Part shown: piece after piece, positions 7,935 through 17,476 of the stretch
Position numbering within the stretch: position 1 is the stretch's first letter
Layout: each line of letters begins with the position of its first letter
Origin: an uncultured Massilia sp.
GTDB taxonomy: Bacteria; Pseudomonadota; Gammaproteobacteria; Burkholderiales; Burkholderiaceae_D
NCBI RefSeq assembly: GCF_913773735.1
Contig: NZ_CAJYEB010000003.1
Coordinates: forward strand, 124,001-188,000
Direction of reading: 5' to 3'
Length of the DNA stretch: 64,000 nucleotides
The notes under the pieces: model-generated
The model's database searches: none
What the model was told of the DNA's origin: nothing
The model's input: the letters and a program-made list of their open reading frames with translations, nothing else
Program-made: the position numbers and the translations under genes

Positions 7935-9551
7935 TTGCAACAACCTGATCAGAAACGACGCGCATTCGCGTTCGCGGGCGTCGCCGGTGCGCTGGCGATG
8001 GGTGGCCCGCTGGGCGGCTTCCTGGCCGGCTGTACCACGGCGCCGACCGCCACCGACCTGCCCGCCGGCGACCAGCCGCCGCCGGCGCCGCGCGAGTTCC
8101 GCGCCGCCTGGGTCTCCACGGTCGCCAACATCGACTGGCCCAGCAAGCCGAACCTGCCCGCCGACAGGCAGCAGGCGGAAGCGATCGCCATCCTCGACCG
8201 CGCGAAGGCGCTGAACCTGAACGCCATCGTGCTGCAGGTGCGCCCGTCGGCCGACGCCATCTACGCGTCGAAGATCGAGCCGTGGTCGGAATACCTGACG
8301 GGCCTGCAGGGCCAGGCGCCGCAGCCCTGGTACGACCCGCTGAAGTTCTGGGTGACGCAGGCCCATGCGCGCGGCCTGGAGCTGCACGCCTGGTTCAACC
8401 CCTACCGCGCGCGCAACAACGGCGCCCGCTCGCCGGCCGCGCCGAACCACATCTCGCGCACCAACCCGGCCGCCGTCAAGTCCTACGGCAAGTTCCTGTG
8501 GATGGACCCGGGCGAGGACGCGGCCGTCAAGCAGACGCTGGACGTGGTACTGGACGTGGTGCGCCGCTACGACATCGACGGCGTCCACATCGACGACTAC
8601 TTCTATCCCTATCCGATCGAGACGCCGAACGCGTCCGGCGCGGAAGGGGCGGCGCTGGACGGCAAGGTGGCGAAGTCGGAACTCGACTTCCCGGACGAGC
8701 CGTCGTGGCAGCGCTACGTGACCAATGGCGGCAAGCTCGACCGCGCGTCCTGGCGCCGCGCGAACGTGAACAAGCTGATCGAGGCGCTGTACGAGGGCAT
8801 CCACCGCGAGAAGAGCTGGGTGCGCTTCGGCATCAGCCCGTTCGGCCTGGGCCGCCCGGACCGCCGCCCGGCCGGCATCAACGGCTTCTCGCAGTACGAC
8901 AAGCTGTACGCCGACGCCGAGACCTGGCTGCAGAACGGCTGGCTCGACTACTTCACGCCGCAGCTGTACTGGTCGATCCGCCAGCCGGGCCAGGCCTACG
9001 ACGTGCTGCTCGACTACTGGCTGGCGCAGAACGTCAAGGGCCGCCACATGTGGCCGGGCCTGTTCACCAGCCGCATCGGCGCGCCCACGCGCGACTACCA
9101 GCCGCAGGAAATCCTGGAGCAGATCGACGTCACGCGCCTGCGCGCCGGCGCCACCGGCCACGTGCACTTCAGCATGGCCGCGCTGATGCAGAACCGCAAG
9201 GGCATCGGCGACCAGCTGCGCGCCGTCACCTACCAGGGCCCGGCGCTGGTGCCGGCCACGCCCTGGCTCGGCAACGACGTCCCGGGCACGCCGGGCGTGG
9301 CGGCCGCGCGCAAGGGCGACGGCGTCGCCCTGAAGCTGGCGGCCGGCAAGTCGAACGCGATGTACGCGATCTGGTCGCGCTACGGCAGCCAGTGGCGCTT
9401 CGCGGTGGCGCCGGCCTCGCGCGTGGACTGGTCGGTGCCCGACGACGCGAAGCTGGGCAAGGTCGACGCCGTGTTCGTCAGCGCCGTCGACCGCCTGGGC
9501 AACGAGAGCCCGCGCGTGCAGGCCTGGGCGCGCGACGTGGCAAAGGCATAA
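7935..9551 (+). CDS. exported family-10-like glycosyl hydrolase lipoprotein (GHL10, DigH/YngK type)
   Basis: A 538-residue GHL10 (DUF187) enzyme with a TIM barrel. The leader carries twin arginines (KRRAFAFAGVAGALAMG) and ends in a lipobox LAGC, so it is probably a lipoprotein exported through Tat or Sec. FRAAWVSTVANIDWPSKP starts the barrel; DIDGVHIDDYFYPYP contains the acidic active-site residues. Residues after about 430 form a fibronectin-like tail. E. coli DigH of this family cuts denuded murein glycans. The neighbours fit this role: an amidase and sugar kinase follow. Start is TTG 7935 behind GGAG-like AAGCGGAGTGG, the second consecutive TTG start here. Confidence 0.85.
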   Translation: MQQPDQKRRAFAFAGVAGALAMGGPLGGFLAGCTTAPTATDLPAGDQPPPAPREFRAAWVSTVANIDWPSKPNLPADRQQAEAIAILDRAKALNLNAIVLQVRPSADAIYASKIEPWSEYLTGLQGQAPQPWYDPLKFWVTQAHARGLELHAWFNPYRARNNGARSPAAPNHISRTNPAAVKSYGKFLWMDPGEDAAVKQTLDVVLDVVRRYDIDGVHIDDYFYPYPIETPNASGAEGAALDGKVAKSELDFPDEPSWQRYVTNGGKLDRASWRRANVNKLIEALYEGIHREKSWVRFGISPFGLGRPDRRPAGINGFSQYDKLYADAETWLQNGWLDYFTPQLYWSIRQPGQAYDVLLDYWLAQNVKGRHMWPGLFTSRIGAPTRDYQPQEILEQIDVTRLRAGATGHVHFSMAALMQNRKGIGDQLRAVTYQGPALVPATPWLGNDVPGTPGVAAARKGDGVALKLAAGKSNAMYAIWSRYGSQWRFAVAPASRVDWSVPDDAKLGKVDAVFVSAVDRLGNESPRVQAWARDVAKA

Positions 9552-9622
9552 CATTGGCTCATGCGTCCAGCGCCGCTATTCATTCGCAGGACGCGGGGCC
9601 GCAGCGTACACTTCGCCAGACC

Positions 9623-10573
9623 ATGACCGATCCGCAACCCGACAATCCGCATCGCACCGACGGCCTGGGCCTGGGCATCGACGCCGGCGGCACCCAGACC
9701 CGCTGGGCGCTGGCCGCGCCCGGCGGCGCCGTCGTGGCCGAGGGCACGGTGGCCGGCCTGTCCGCGCTGCAGATGGGCAGCGCGCACGGGCGCGAGGCCG
9801 TGCGCGCCACCTTCGCCGAACTGGCCGGCGCCGTGCTGGTGCACGGCGTGCCGGCGCGCGTGGAGGCCGGCCTGACCGGCTTCGGCGGCGACAGCGAACT
9901 GCTGCAGCGCTGGCTGGCCGAGCTGCTGCACGTGCGGCCGGACGCCGTGCGCCTGCGCAGCGACATGGAGATCGCCTACCGCGCCAGCTTCGCGCCCGGC
10001 CAGGGCTACCTCGTGTACGCGGGCACCGGCTCGATCGGCGCCTTCATCGACGCGCACGGCACCTTCCACCGGGCCGGCGGGCGCGGCGTGGTGCTGGACG
10101 ACGGCGGCGGCGGCTTCTGGATCGCGCGCGAGGCGCTGCGCCACATCTGGCGCCTCGAGGACGAGCGGCCCGGCGCCTGGCAGGAGTCGCCGATGGCGCG
10201 CGCCGTGTTCGACTACGTCGGCGGCGCCGACTGGGCCTGCTCGCGCCAGTTCATCTACGGCCAGGAGCGCGGCGCCATCGGCAAGCTGGCGCTGGCCGTG
10301 GCCGCGGCGGCCGACCAGGACCCGGCGGCCGCCGTCATCCTGCGCGCCGCCGGCGCCGAACTGGCGCGCCTGGCGCGCGCGCTGCTGAACCGCTTCGGGC
10401 CGCGCCCCGTGGCCGTCGCGGGACGCGCGACGCAACTGCACCCGATGATCGTCGAGGCGATGCGCGCGGCGCTGCCCGGCGTCGACCTCTCCGCGGACGG
10501 TGCGCACGGCGCCCACCACGCGGCCGCGCGCATGGCGCTCACCCCTTCCACCACCATACCTGCCAACCCATGA
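9623..10573 (+). CDS. BadF/BadG/BcrA-type amino-sugar kinase (GlcNAc/MurNAc kinase-like)
   Basis: A 316-residue ASKHA-fold kinase. The phosphate-1 loop GLGIDAGGTQTRWAL is at about residues 14-28, and the adenosine-region motif YAGTGSIGAF at about residue 132. RGVVLDDGGGGFWIAREAL is typical of GlcNAc kinases of this family. MurK of this family in Clostridium phosphorylates MurNAc and GlcNAc on O6, which would feed MurQ directly. No anmK or amgK is seen in the window, so this may be the entry kinase of the pathway. It overlaps the next gene by 4 bp (ATGA), implying translational coupling with a murein amidase. Sugar preference is inferred. Confidence 0.83.
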   Translation: MTDPQPDNPHRTDGLGLGIDAGGTQTRWALAAPGGAVVAEGTVAGLSALQMGSAHGREAVRATFAELAGAVLVHGVPARVEAGLTGFGGDSELLQRWLAELLHVRPDAVRLRSDMEIAYRASFAPGQGYLVYAGTGSIGAFIDAHGTFHRAGGRGVVLDDGGGGFWIAREALRHIWRLEDERPGAWQESPMARAVFDYVGGADWACSRQFIYGQERGAIGKLALAVAAAADQDPAAAVILRAAGAELARLARALLNRFGPRPVAVAGRATQLHPMIVEAMRAALPGVDLSADGAHGAHHAAARMALTPSTTIPANP

Positions 10574-11577
10574 AGACCCTCGTCGCCACCCTGCTGATCG
10601 CGCTGCTGGCCGGCTGCGCCACGCCGCCGTCCGGACCGCAATACGACCATACCTACACCGCCAAGGGCCAGGCCAGCCGCGCGCGCTTCCTGGTGCTGCA
10701 CTACACCGTCCAGGACCGCGACAGCTCGATCGTGACCCTGACCCAGAAGGAAGTCAGCGCCCACTACCTGGTGACGGACGATCCCCGCCCGGTGATCTAC
10801 AACCTGGTGGACGAAAAGAACGCCGCCTGGCATGCCGGCAATTCGAGCTGGAAGAACTTCACCCAGCTGAACAACAGCTCGATCGGCATCGAGATCGTCA
10901 ACGCCGGCTGGAAGGACACGCCGAACGGCCGCGTCTACGCGCCGTTCCCGCAATCGCAGATCGACGCCATCATCCCGCTGGTGCGCGACATCGTCACGCG
11001 CCACCACATCGCGCCGGAGAACGTGCTCGGCCACTCGGACATCGCGCCGCTGCGCAAGCAGGACCCGGGCCCGATGTTCCCGTGGCGCCAGCTGGCCGAC
11101 GCCGGCCTGGTCGCCTGGCCGAACGCCGCGCGCGTGGGCGCCGTCATGCCGATCTTCCAGCAGCAGTTGCCGGACGTGGCCTGGTTCCAGCGCAAGCTGG
11201 CGACCTGGGGCTACGGCATCGCCCAGTCGGGCCAGCTGGACGAGCAGACCCGCACCGTGCTGGCCGCGTTCCAGATGAAGTACCGTCCGGCGAACATCGC
11301 CGGCATCCCGGACGTCGAGACGGCGGCCCTGCTGGAAGCGCTGACCAACCCGGCCGGCCCGCTGCCGCCGGTGCCGGTAGCGGTGCCCGAGTTCCGTCCG
11401 GTCCAGCCGCCGCAGCCGCAGCCGGGCCAGCCCGTGCCGCCGCCGGCCCCGGACCAGCCGACCCCGCCGGTGCCGTCGCAGCCGGTCGCGCCGGTGCCGG
11501 CCGTGCCGCCGGTCCCGCCCGCGCCGCCGGCCGGCGCTGGCGTTCCCGCAACACCGCCGGCGCCGCCGCAGCGTTGA
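10570..11577 (+). CDS. N-acetylmuramoyl-L-alanine amidase, AmiD-like lipoprotein
   Basis: A 335-residue amidase_2 enzyme. The signal peptide ends at a lipobox (LLAGC, Cys17), so it is a lipoprotein, probably in the outer membrane as AmiD is. The zinc site is recognisable in FLVLHYTVQ and in NVLGHSDIAPLRKQDPGP. A peptidoglycan-binding repeat spans about 195-255 (WFQRKLATWGYGI, VLAAFQMKYRP). After about residue 270 the protein turns into an almost pure Pro/Ala/Val/Gln tail of some 65 residues, likely an extended linker through the wall. It would split the lactyl-peptide bond, giving sugars for the co-encoded kinase and peptides for the downstream peptidases. Confidence 0.9.
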   Translation: MKTLVATLLIALLAGCATPPSGPQYDHTYTAKGQASRARFLVLHYTVQDRDSSIVTLTQKEVSAHYLVTDDPRPVIYNLVDEKNAAWHAGNSSWKNFTQLNNSSIGIEIVNAGWKDTPNGRVYAPFPQSQIDAIIPLVRDIVTRHHIAPENVLGHSDIAPLRKQDPGPMFPWRQLADAGLVAWPNAARVGAVMPIFQQQLPDVAWFQRKLATWGYGIAQSGQLDEQTRTVLAAFQMKYRPANIAGIPDVETAALLEALTNPAGPLPPVPVAVPEFRPVQPPQPQPGQPVPPPAPDQPTPPVPSQPVAPVPAVPPVPPAPPAGAGVPATPPAPPQR

Positions 11578-11686
11578 TGCGTCGCGACGCTTCTATGCCG
11601 GGAAGGTTTTCCGCTATGCTTTCGGCATCCGCGCCCGCGAGGACGCTCCCCGGGCGCGGCGTCTTCCCAGCATAAGGAACCGAAGG

Positions 11687-12592
11687 ATGCGCCTGCGCCA
11701 CATCGAAGTCTTCCACGCCATCATGCAGGTGGGTACCATCAGCGGCGCCGCCCAGGTGCTGCACATCTCCCAGCCCGCCGTGACCAAGGTGCTGCAGCAT
11801 GCCGAGCTGCAGCTGGGCATGCCGCTGTTCGAGCGCGTGCGCGGCAAGCTCTACCCGAAGCCCGAGGCGCACCGCCTGTTCGCCGAGACCGAGAAGCTGA
11901 ACCGCGACCTGCAGGGCATCCGCCGCCTGGCCGCCAGCCTCAAGAACCGCGCCGGCGAGACGGTGCGCCTGGTGTCGACGCCGACCATCGCCGTCAGCGT
12001 GCTGCCGGCCGCGCTGACCGTGTGGCGGCGCGAGTTCGCCCAGACCCGCTGCGAACTGGCGACCTTTCATACCAGCGAGATCGTGAACGCGCTGCGCCTG
12101 GGCGAGGCCGACCTGGCGCTGTCGCTGCAGGACCCGCGCCACCCCGGCATCGAGGCCGAGCCGATCGCCCAGGGCATGCTGACCGTGCTGGCCCCGGCCG
12201 GCACCTGGAGCGCGGACGAATGCACCCGGCCGATCACGCCGGCCGACCTGCGCGGCGAACTGATCGGCCTGGCCGACAGCGACCCGCTCGGCGAGATGGT
12301 CGTCGCCGCCTGCGAGGCCCAGGACGTGCATCCGGTCTTCCAGACCGTGGTGCAGACCTACCAGATCGCCCGCTCGCTGGTGGAGGCCGGCGCCGGCACC
12401 GCCGTGCTCGACCCGTTCACCGCCGCCTCCGCGGCCGCCGGCAAGGTGCAGTGCCGCCGCTGGGAGCCGGCGCTGCCGGTCCAGCTGTATCTATTGACCG
12501 CCAGCCACGCGCCGCTGTCGCACGGCGCGCGCGAGCTGGCCAACTGCATCGGCGCGGCCGCGCGCGCCCTGCTCGACAAAGGATCCCGATGA
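11687..12592 (+). CDS. LysR-family transcriptional regulator
   Basis: A 301-residue LysR protein. The winged helix occupies residues 1-65 (RHIEVFHAIMQVGTISGAAQ, then ISQPAVTKVLQHAE), followed by the effector-binding domain with ETVRLVSTPTIAVSVLP. It overlaps the VanX-like dipeptidase gene by 4 bp (ATGA), so the two are coupled. Many LysR proteins respond to a small ligand of the pathway they accompany; a D-Ala-containing peptide or amino acid is possible but not shown. Start ATG 11687 sits behind AACCGAAGG. It may regulate the surrounding murein-salvage genes. Confidence 0.88.
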   Translation: MRLRHIEVFHAIMQVGTISGAAQVLHISQPAVTKVLQHAELQLGMPLFERVRGKLYPKPEAHRLFAETEKLNRDLQGIRRLAASLKNRAGETVRLVSTPTIAVSVLPAALTVWRREFAQTRCELATFHTSEIVNALRLGEADLALSLQDPRHPGIEAEPIAQGMLTVLAPAGTWSADECTRPITPADLRGELIGLADSDPLGEMVVAACEAQDVHPVFQTVVQTYQIARSLVEAGAGTAVLDPFTAASAAAGKVQCRRWEPALPVQLYLLTASHAPLSHGARELANCIGAAARALLDKGSR

Positions 12593-13221
12593 GCGTTACC
12601 GAGGCCGGACCTGGCTTGACCGTCGCCAGCGAGGACATCGCCGCCGACCCCGCCTTCCGCCACCTGTCCACCATCGACGGCATCGCCGTCGACCTGCGCT
12701 ACGCGACCCCGTACAACTTCGTCGGCCGCGACCTGTACTCTCCCTACGACTGCGCCTGGCTGCACCGCGACGCCGCCGCCGCGCTGGAGCGCGCCGTCGC
12801 CTGGCTGCGCGCGCGCCGCCCCGGCCACACCCTGCTGGTGCTGGACGCGCTGCGCCCGCAACGCGTGCAGCAGCAGCTGTGGGATGCCCTGGCGGGCACC
12901 GAGCTGCGCATGTACCTGGCCGATCCGCAGCGCGGCTCGATCCACTCGTTCGGCATGGCGCTCGACATCACCATCCTCGACGATGCGGGCCGCGAGCTCG
13001 ACATGGGCACCGGCTTCGACGACATGACGGAACTGTCGCACCCGGCGCTGGAGGCGCGCTTCCTCGCCAGCGGCGCGCTGGCGCCGGCCCAGGCCGCCAA
13101 CCGGCAACTGCTGCGCGACGCCATGTTCCAGGCCGGCTTCGTCGGCATCAACAGCGAGTGGTGGCACTTCGACTGCGGCGACCGCAACGTGGTGCGCTCG
13201 ACCTTCCGCCGCGTACTCTGA
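12589..13221 (+). CDS. D-alanyl-D-alanine dipeptidase (VanX/DdpX family)
   Basis: A 210-residue M15D zinc peptidase that hydrolyses free D-Ala-D-Ala. The zinc ligands are visible: His119 and Asp126 in SIHSFGMALDITI and His193 in NSEWWHFDC, with Glu190 as the general base. The catalytic arginine lies in LVLDALRPQR (Arg89). No signal peptide is seen, so it should act in the cytoplasm like VanX. In Proteobacteria such enzymes (DdpX) recover D-Ala from murein peptides rather than confer vancomycin resistance. D-Ala would then be a substrate for DadA encoded at 1563-2801. The gene overlaps its LysR neighbour by 4 bp. Confidence 0.92.
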   Translation: MSVTEAGPGLTVASEDIAADPAFRHLSTIDGIAVDLRYATPYNFVGRDLYSPYDCAWLHRDAAAALERAVAWLRARRPGHTLLVLDALRPQRVQQQLWDALAGTELRMYLADPQRGSIHSFGMALDITILDDAGRELDMGTGFDDMTELSHPALEARFLASGALAPAQAANRQLLRDAMFQAGFVGINSEWWHFDCGDRNVVRSTFRRVL

Positions 13222-13378
13222 ACCCGGGCGACGCGCCTGTCGCGCGCCGCCCACGGCACCGCAGCACGCTTGAGATATCGCATTCCCTGCGCATCGATGT
13301 TCCGGAAAATCGGGACGGTCATGCGGGACGGGTAGCCGTTCCGTCTTCCATCGCATCGCCCAGGGAAAGGAGTCCGAG

Positions 13379-14278
<900 letters not shown>

Positions 14279-14295
14279 TCGACGAGCCGGACGGT

Positions 14296-14373
14296 CGTAG
14301 GGTGCGCACCCCGTGCGCACCAGGGCGCATGCGGAATGCCGGCGTTTGGTGCGCACGGGGTGCGCACCCTACG
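14296..14373. terminator. 27-bp perfect inverted repeat between convergent genes (REP-like)
   Basis: Arms 14296-14322 and 14347-14373 are perfect inverted copies separated by 24 nt. Each arm is itself built from GGTGCGCACCCCGTGCGCAC, which can fold on its own. The same unit recurs at 23448-23470, again between convergent genes. It probably ends transcription from both sides, but it has no T-run and belongs to a dispersed family. Confidence 0.6.
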
Positions 14374-14403
14374 ATGTTGACATAAGCGATCTACAAGACG
14401 CGA

Positions 14404-15948
14404 TCATTGCTGCGGTGTCGGTGTCGGTGTCGGTGTCGGTGCCGGTGCCGGCATCGGCACCGGCGCGGCGCCACCCGCCGTCCCGGTCTCGTCCAGCCGC
14501 GCCACCCAGTCGACCAGCGCATCGAGCACCGCGCGCCCGCGCCCATTGCCGGCGAGGTTGCTGTTGACCATGGCCACCAGCACGCACTGCCTGCCCTGCG
14601 CATCCGGCACGTAGCCTGCCAGGGCCACGACATTGTTCAGCGTGCCCGTCTTCATGCGCGCGCGTCCGGCTGCCGGGCTGTCGTGCAGGCGCCGGCGCAT
14701 CGTGCCGTCCACCGCCACGATCGGCATGCTGGCCAGGAATTCCGGCGACCAATTGCTGCGCAAGCCTGCCTGCAGCACGCCCGCCATCTGGACCGGGCTG
14801 ATGCGCTCGGTGCGCGACAGGCCCGAGCCGTTTTCCAGCACGAGGCCCGTGTCGTCGATGCCGTGGCCGCGCATCCAGCCGCGGATCGCCGCGTCGGCGC
14901 GCGAGAACGTCGTCTCGGCGCTGCCCGCCTGCGGGCGGCTGCCCAGCAGCGGGTCCGGCTCCAGCGCGCCCAGGCTCAGGAAGATGGTGCGCGCCAGGGC
15001 GTTGTCGGACGGCTTGTTGGTGTCGCGCACCAGTTCCGGCAGCGTGCGCGAGACGTGCTCGGCCAGCAGGCGCGTCGTCGGCGGCGTGACGGCTTCGACG
15101 GTGGCGCCGGCGATCCTGCCGCCCAGCTGCTTCCAGGTCAGGCGCAGCAGGCGGTCCACGTATTCCTGGCGGTCGAGGACGTTGACGGCATACGCGGCGG
15201 CGCAGCGTTTCGGGAACGTCCCGTGCAGCGTGAGCTGGATGCCGCCGTCCGCTTGCGGGATGGCTTCCGGCGTCTTCCAGCCGTCTTCCCACCTGGCGCA
15301 ATCGGCGTCGACCAGCTTCATGTCGCTCGCGGCCTTCACGCCGGCCAGTTCCGGCTGCATCCTGACCTTGACGCGGCCGCTGCCGTCGGTCGTGCGCATG
15401 TCGAGCTGCACCATGTTCTTGTTGACCAGCAGCGCATCCGGGATGACGTTGTAGTAGGCATCCGGGTATTCGTCGAACGGGGGCTGGCCGAGGTCGCCGC
15501 GCGCCGGATTGAACAGCTGGCGGTCGACGACGAGGCGGCCGGCGATGGTGCGGATGCCCTGGTTGCGCAGGCTGCGCAGCATCGTCGTGAGCGTGTCCGT
15601 CGACAGGTCCATGTCGGCGCCGCCGCGCAGGTAGAGGTCGCCCTGGAGCACGTCGCCGCGCTGTTCGCCGTCGGTGCGCAGCTCGGTGCGGCCGCGGAAC
15701 ACGGGGCCGAGCCGTTCGAGGCCGATCAGCGTGGTGACCAGCTTCATGGTCGAGGCCGGCTGCAGCGGCCGGTCGGCCAGGTGCGACAGCACGGTCCGGT
15801 CGCCGCGCAGCACCAGCACGCTCAGCGCATCCTCGGGAATCGTCGTCGTGCGCAGGGCGGCGGCCACCGGTTCGGGCAGCTGGGCCGCGGCCGGCAGCCA
15901 GGCGGCCAGCAGCGGGAGGGCAAGGGCGAGGGCGAAGCGTCTTGGCAT
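14404..15948 (-). CDS. dacB: D-alanyl-D-alanine carboxypeptidase/endopeptidase, PBP4 (S13)
   Basis: A 514-residue S13 penicillin-binding protein with a signal peptide cleaved near AAA-QLPEP (residue 23). The three active-site motifs are intact: STMK at 66-69, SDN at 314-316 and KTGT at 433-436. The large insert between the first two motifs is typical of PBP4. It trims pentapeptides and cuts 4-3 cross-links in the periplasm. The C-terminus ends in a Pro-Thr/Ala run encoded by a GGTGTC hexamer array (14414-14437), unusual for PBP4. It follows the SpmA/SpmB fusion gene by 28 bp and is likely co-transcribed with it. Confidence 0.93.
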   Translation of the reverse strand: MPRRFALALALPLLAAWLPAAAQLPEPVAAALRTTTIPEDALSVLVLRGDRTVLSHLADRPLQPASTMKLVTTLIGLERLGPVFRGRTELRTDGEQRGDVLQGDLYLRGGADMDLSTDTLTTMLRSLRNQGIRTIAGRLVVDRQLFNPARGDLGQPPFDEYPDAYYNVIPDALLVNKNMVQLDMRTTDGSGRVKVRMQPELAGVKAASDMKLVDADCARWEDGWKTPEAIPQADGGIQLTLHGTFPKRCAAAYAVNVLDRQEYVDRLLRLTWKQLGGRIAGATVEAVTPPTTRLLAEHVSRTLPELVRDTNKPSDNALARTIFLSLGALEPDPLLGSRPQAGSAETTFSRADAAIRGWMRGHGIDDTGLVLENGSGLSRTERISPVQMAGVLQAGLRSNWSPEFLASMPIVAVDGTMRRRLHDSPAAGRARMKTGTLNNVVALAGYVPDAQGRQCVLVAMVNSNLAGNGRGRAVLDALVDWVARLDETGTAGGAAPVPMPAPAPTPTPTPTPQQ

Positions 15949-15976
15949 GCGGGTCCTTGTCGAAAAGATGGCGGGA

Positions 15977-17215
15977 TCAGCCGAAGAATACGTAGGCGAC
16001 CGAGATCGCGGCGATGATGCCGGCCAGGTCGGCGATCAGCCCGCAGGAAATCGCGTAGCGGGTCTTGCGCACGCCGACCGAGCCGAAGTACAGCGCGACG
16101 ATGTAGAACGTGGTGTCGGCCGACCCCTGGAAGATGCAGGCGAGGCGGCCGACGAAGGAATCCACGCCGTAGGTCTTCATGGCATCGATCATCAGCGCGC
16201 GCGAACCGCTGCCGGACAGCGGCTTCATCAGCGCGGTGGGCAGGGCCGGCGTGAAGCTGGTGTCCAGGCCCATCTTGGCGATGACCCACTCGAGGCCGCC
16301 GACCACGTAGCCGAGCACGCCCGAATTGCGGATCACCGAGATCGCCACCAGCATGCCGACCAGGTAGGGGATGATGGTCAGCGAAGTCTGGATGCCGCCC
16401 TTGGCGCCCTCGATGAAGGCTTCGTAGACGTTGACGCCCTTGCGCAGCGCGCCGACGATGAAGACGACGATGATGGCGAACAGGATGAAGTTGCTGGCGA
16501 CCTTGGAGACGGTCTCGATCTCGGTCTTGCTGAGGAAGTTCGTGAAGTACCAGATCATCAGCGCGATCGCCGCCGTCATGCCGCCCAGCCAGCCGAGCAG
16601 GACGCCGTCGAGCAGGTTGATGCGCTGGCGCAGCGAGACGGCGATGATGCCGGTGACGGTGGCGACGTAGGTCGCGACCATGCAGGGGATGAAGATGTCG
16701 GACGGGTCGGCGGCGCCCAGGATGGCGCGCTGGGCCATGATGGCCAGCGGGATCAGGGTCAGGCCGGAGGTATGCAGCACCAGGAACATGATCTGGGCGT
16801 TGGTGGCCGTGTCCTTGTGCGGATTCAGCGTCTGCAGGCTTTCCATCGCCTTCAGGCCGAAGGGCGTGGCGGCATTGTCCAGGCCGAGCAGGTTGGCCGA
16901 GAAATTCATCACCATGTGGCCGGTGGCCGGGTGGTCCTTCGGCACTTCCGGGAAGATGCGCGAAAAGAACGGCGAGATGACTTTCGCCAGCCAGCCGATG
17001 GCGCCGGCCTTCTCGCCGATGTTCATGATGCCCAGCCACAGCGTCATCACGCCGGCCAGCGGCAGGGCGATGTCCATCACGCCCATCTTGGCGGATTCGA
17101 AGGTGCCGTCGATGATGCGCTTGAAGACCTCGGTATCGCCGAACAAGACCAGTTGCGCCAGCGCCGCAACGAAGCCGACCAGGAAGAAGCCGATCCAGAT
17201 GTAATTCAGTGCCAT
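15977..17215 (-). CDS. SpmA/SpmB fusion protein (nucleoside-recognition Gate domains)
   Basis: A 412-residue polytopic membrane protein. The N-terminal half (about 1-200) matches SpmA: FESAKMGVMDIALPLAGVMT, then NFSANLLGLDNAATPFGLKAM. The C-terminal half matches SpmB: YEAFIEGAKGGIQTSLTIIP and GRLACIFQGSADTTFYIVAL. In Bacillus the separate spmA and spmB genes sit with dacB in one operon and act in spore-core dehydration. Here the fused form also precedes a dacB, in a bacterium without sporulation genes in view. A transport role linked to murein metabolism is plausible; the substrate is unknown. Confidence 0.88.
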   Translation of the reverse strand: MALNYIWIGFFLVGFVAALAQLVLFGDTEVFKRIIDGTFESAKMGVMDIALPLAGVMTLWLGIMNIGEKAGAIGWLAKVISPFFSRIFPEVPKDHPATGHMVMNFSANLLGLDNAATPFGLKAMESLQTLNPHKDTATNAQIMFLVLHTSGLTLIPLAIMAQRAILGAADPSDIFIPCMVATYVATVTGIIAVSLRQRINLLDGVLLGWLGGMTAAIALMIWYFTNFLSKTEIETVSKVASNFILFAIIVVFIVGALRKGVNVYEAFIEGAKGGIQTSLTIIPYLVGMLVAISVIRNSGVLGYVVGGLEWVIAKMGLDTSFTPALPTALMKPLSGSGSRALMIDAMKTYGVDSFVGRLACIFQGSADTTFYIVALYFGSVGVRKTRYAISCGLIADLAGIIAAISVAYVFFG

Positions 17216-17330
17216 GTGTTGTCGCCCTTACCGTATGCAGCGAAGAGTATAGGCGCATGGCAAGCTGCACTGATGAAAGAATGCGGCGGGGTTATGCAAA
17301 AAAGTTATGTGGGATAGTTCTTAAAAACCA

Positions 17331-17405
17331 TTGGGCCCCGGCCTGCGCCGGGGAGACGCTGGTTGAAGGCATGGTTGCGTCGTCCCGGCGCAGGCCGGGA
17401 CCCAA
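17331..17405. repeat. REP-like inverted repeat, 22-bp arms
   Basis: Arms 17331-17352 and 17384-17405 are inverted copies with one mismatch, built from CCCGGCCTGCGCCGGG. They lie in the 261-bp gap upstream of the oligopeptide-binding protein gene and are a typical G+C-rich BIME-like pair. Confidence 0.65.
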
Positions 17406-17476
17406 TTCGCACGCATATTGCTTCCGTCTAATCCCTGCGCCTATGATACGCAACGCCTCCAGCACCCCCCTCAGCC

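Noticed and set aside
12589..13221. VanX-like enzyme as a vancomycin-resistance gene
   Set aside because: No vanH/vanA partners; a Gram-negative murein-salvage setting explains it as D-Ala recovery.
14411..14449. short tandem repeats taken as a possible CRISPR remnant
   Set aside because: They are contiguous 6-bp units within dacB, without spacers; no cas genes.
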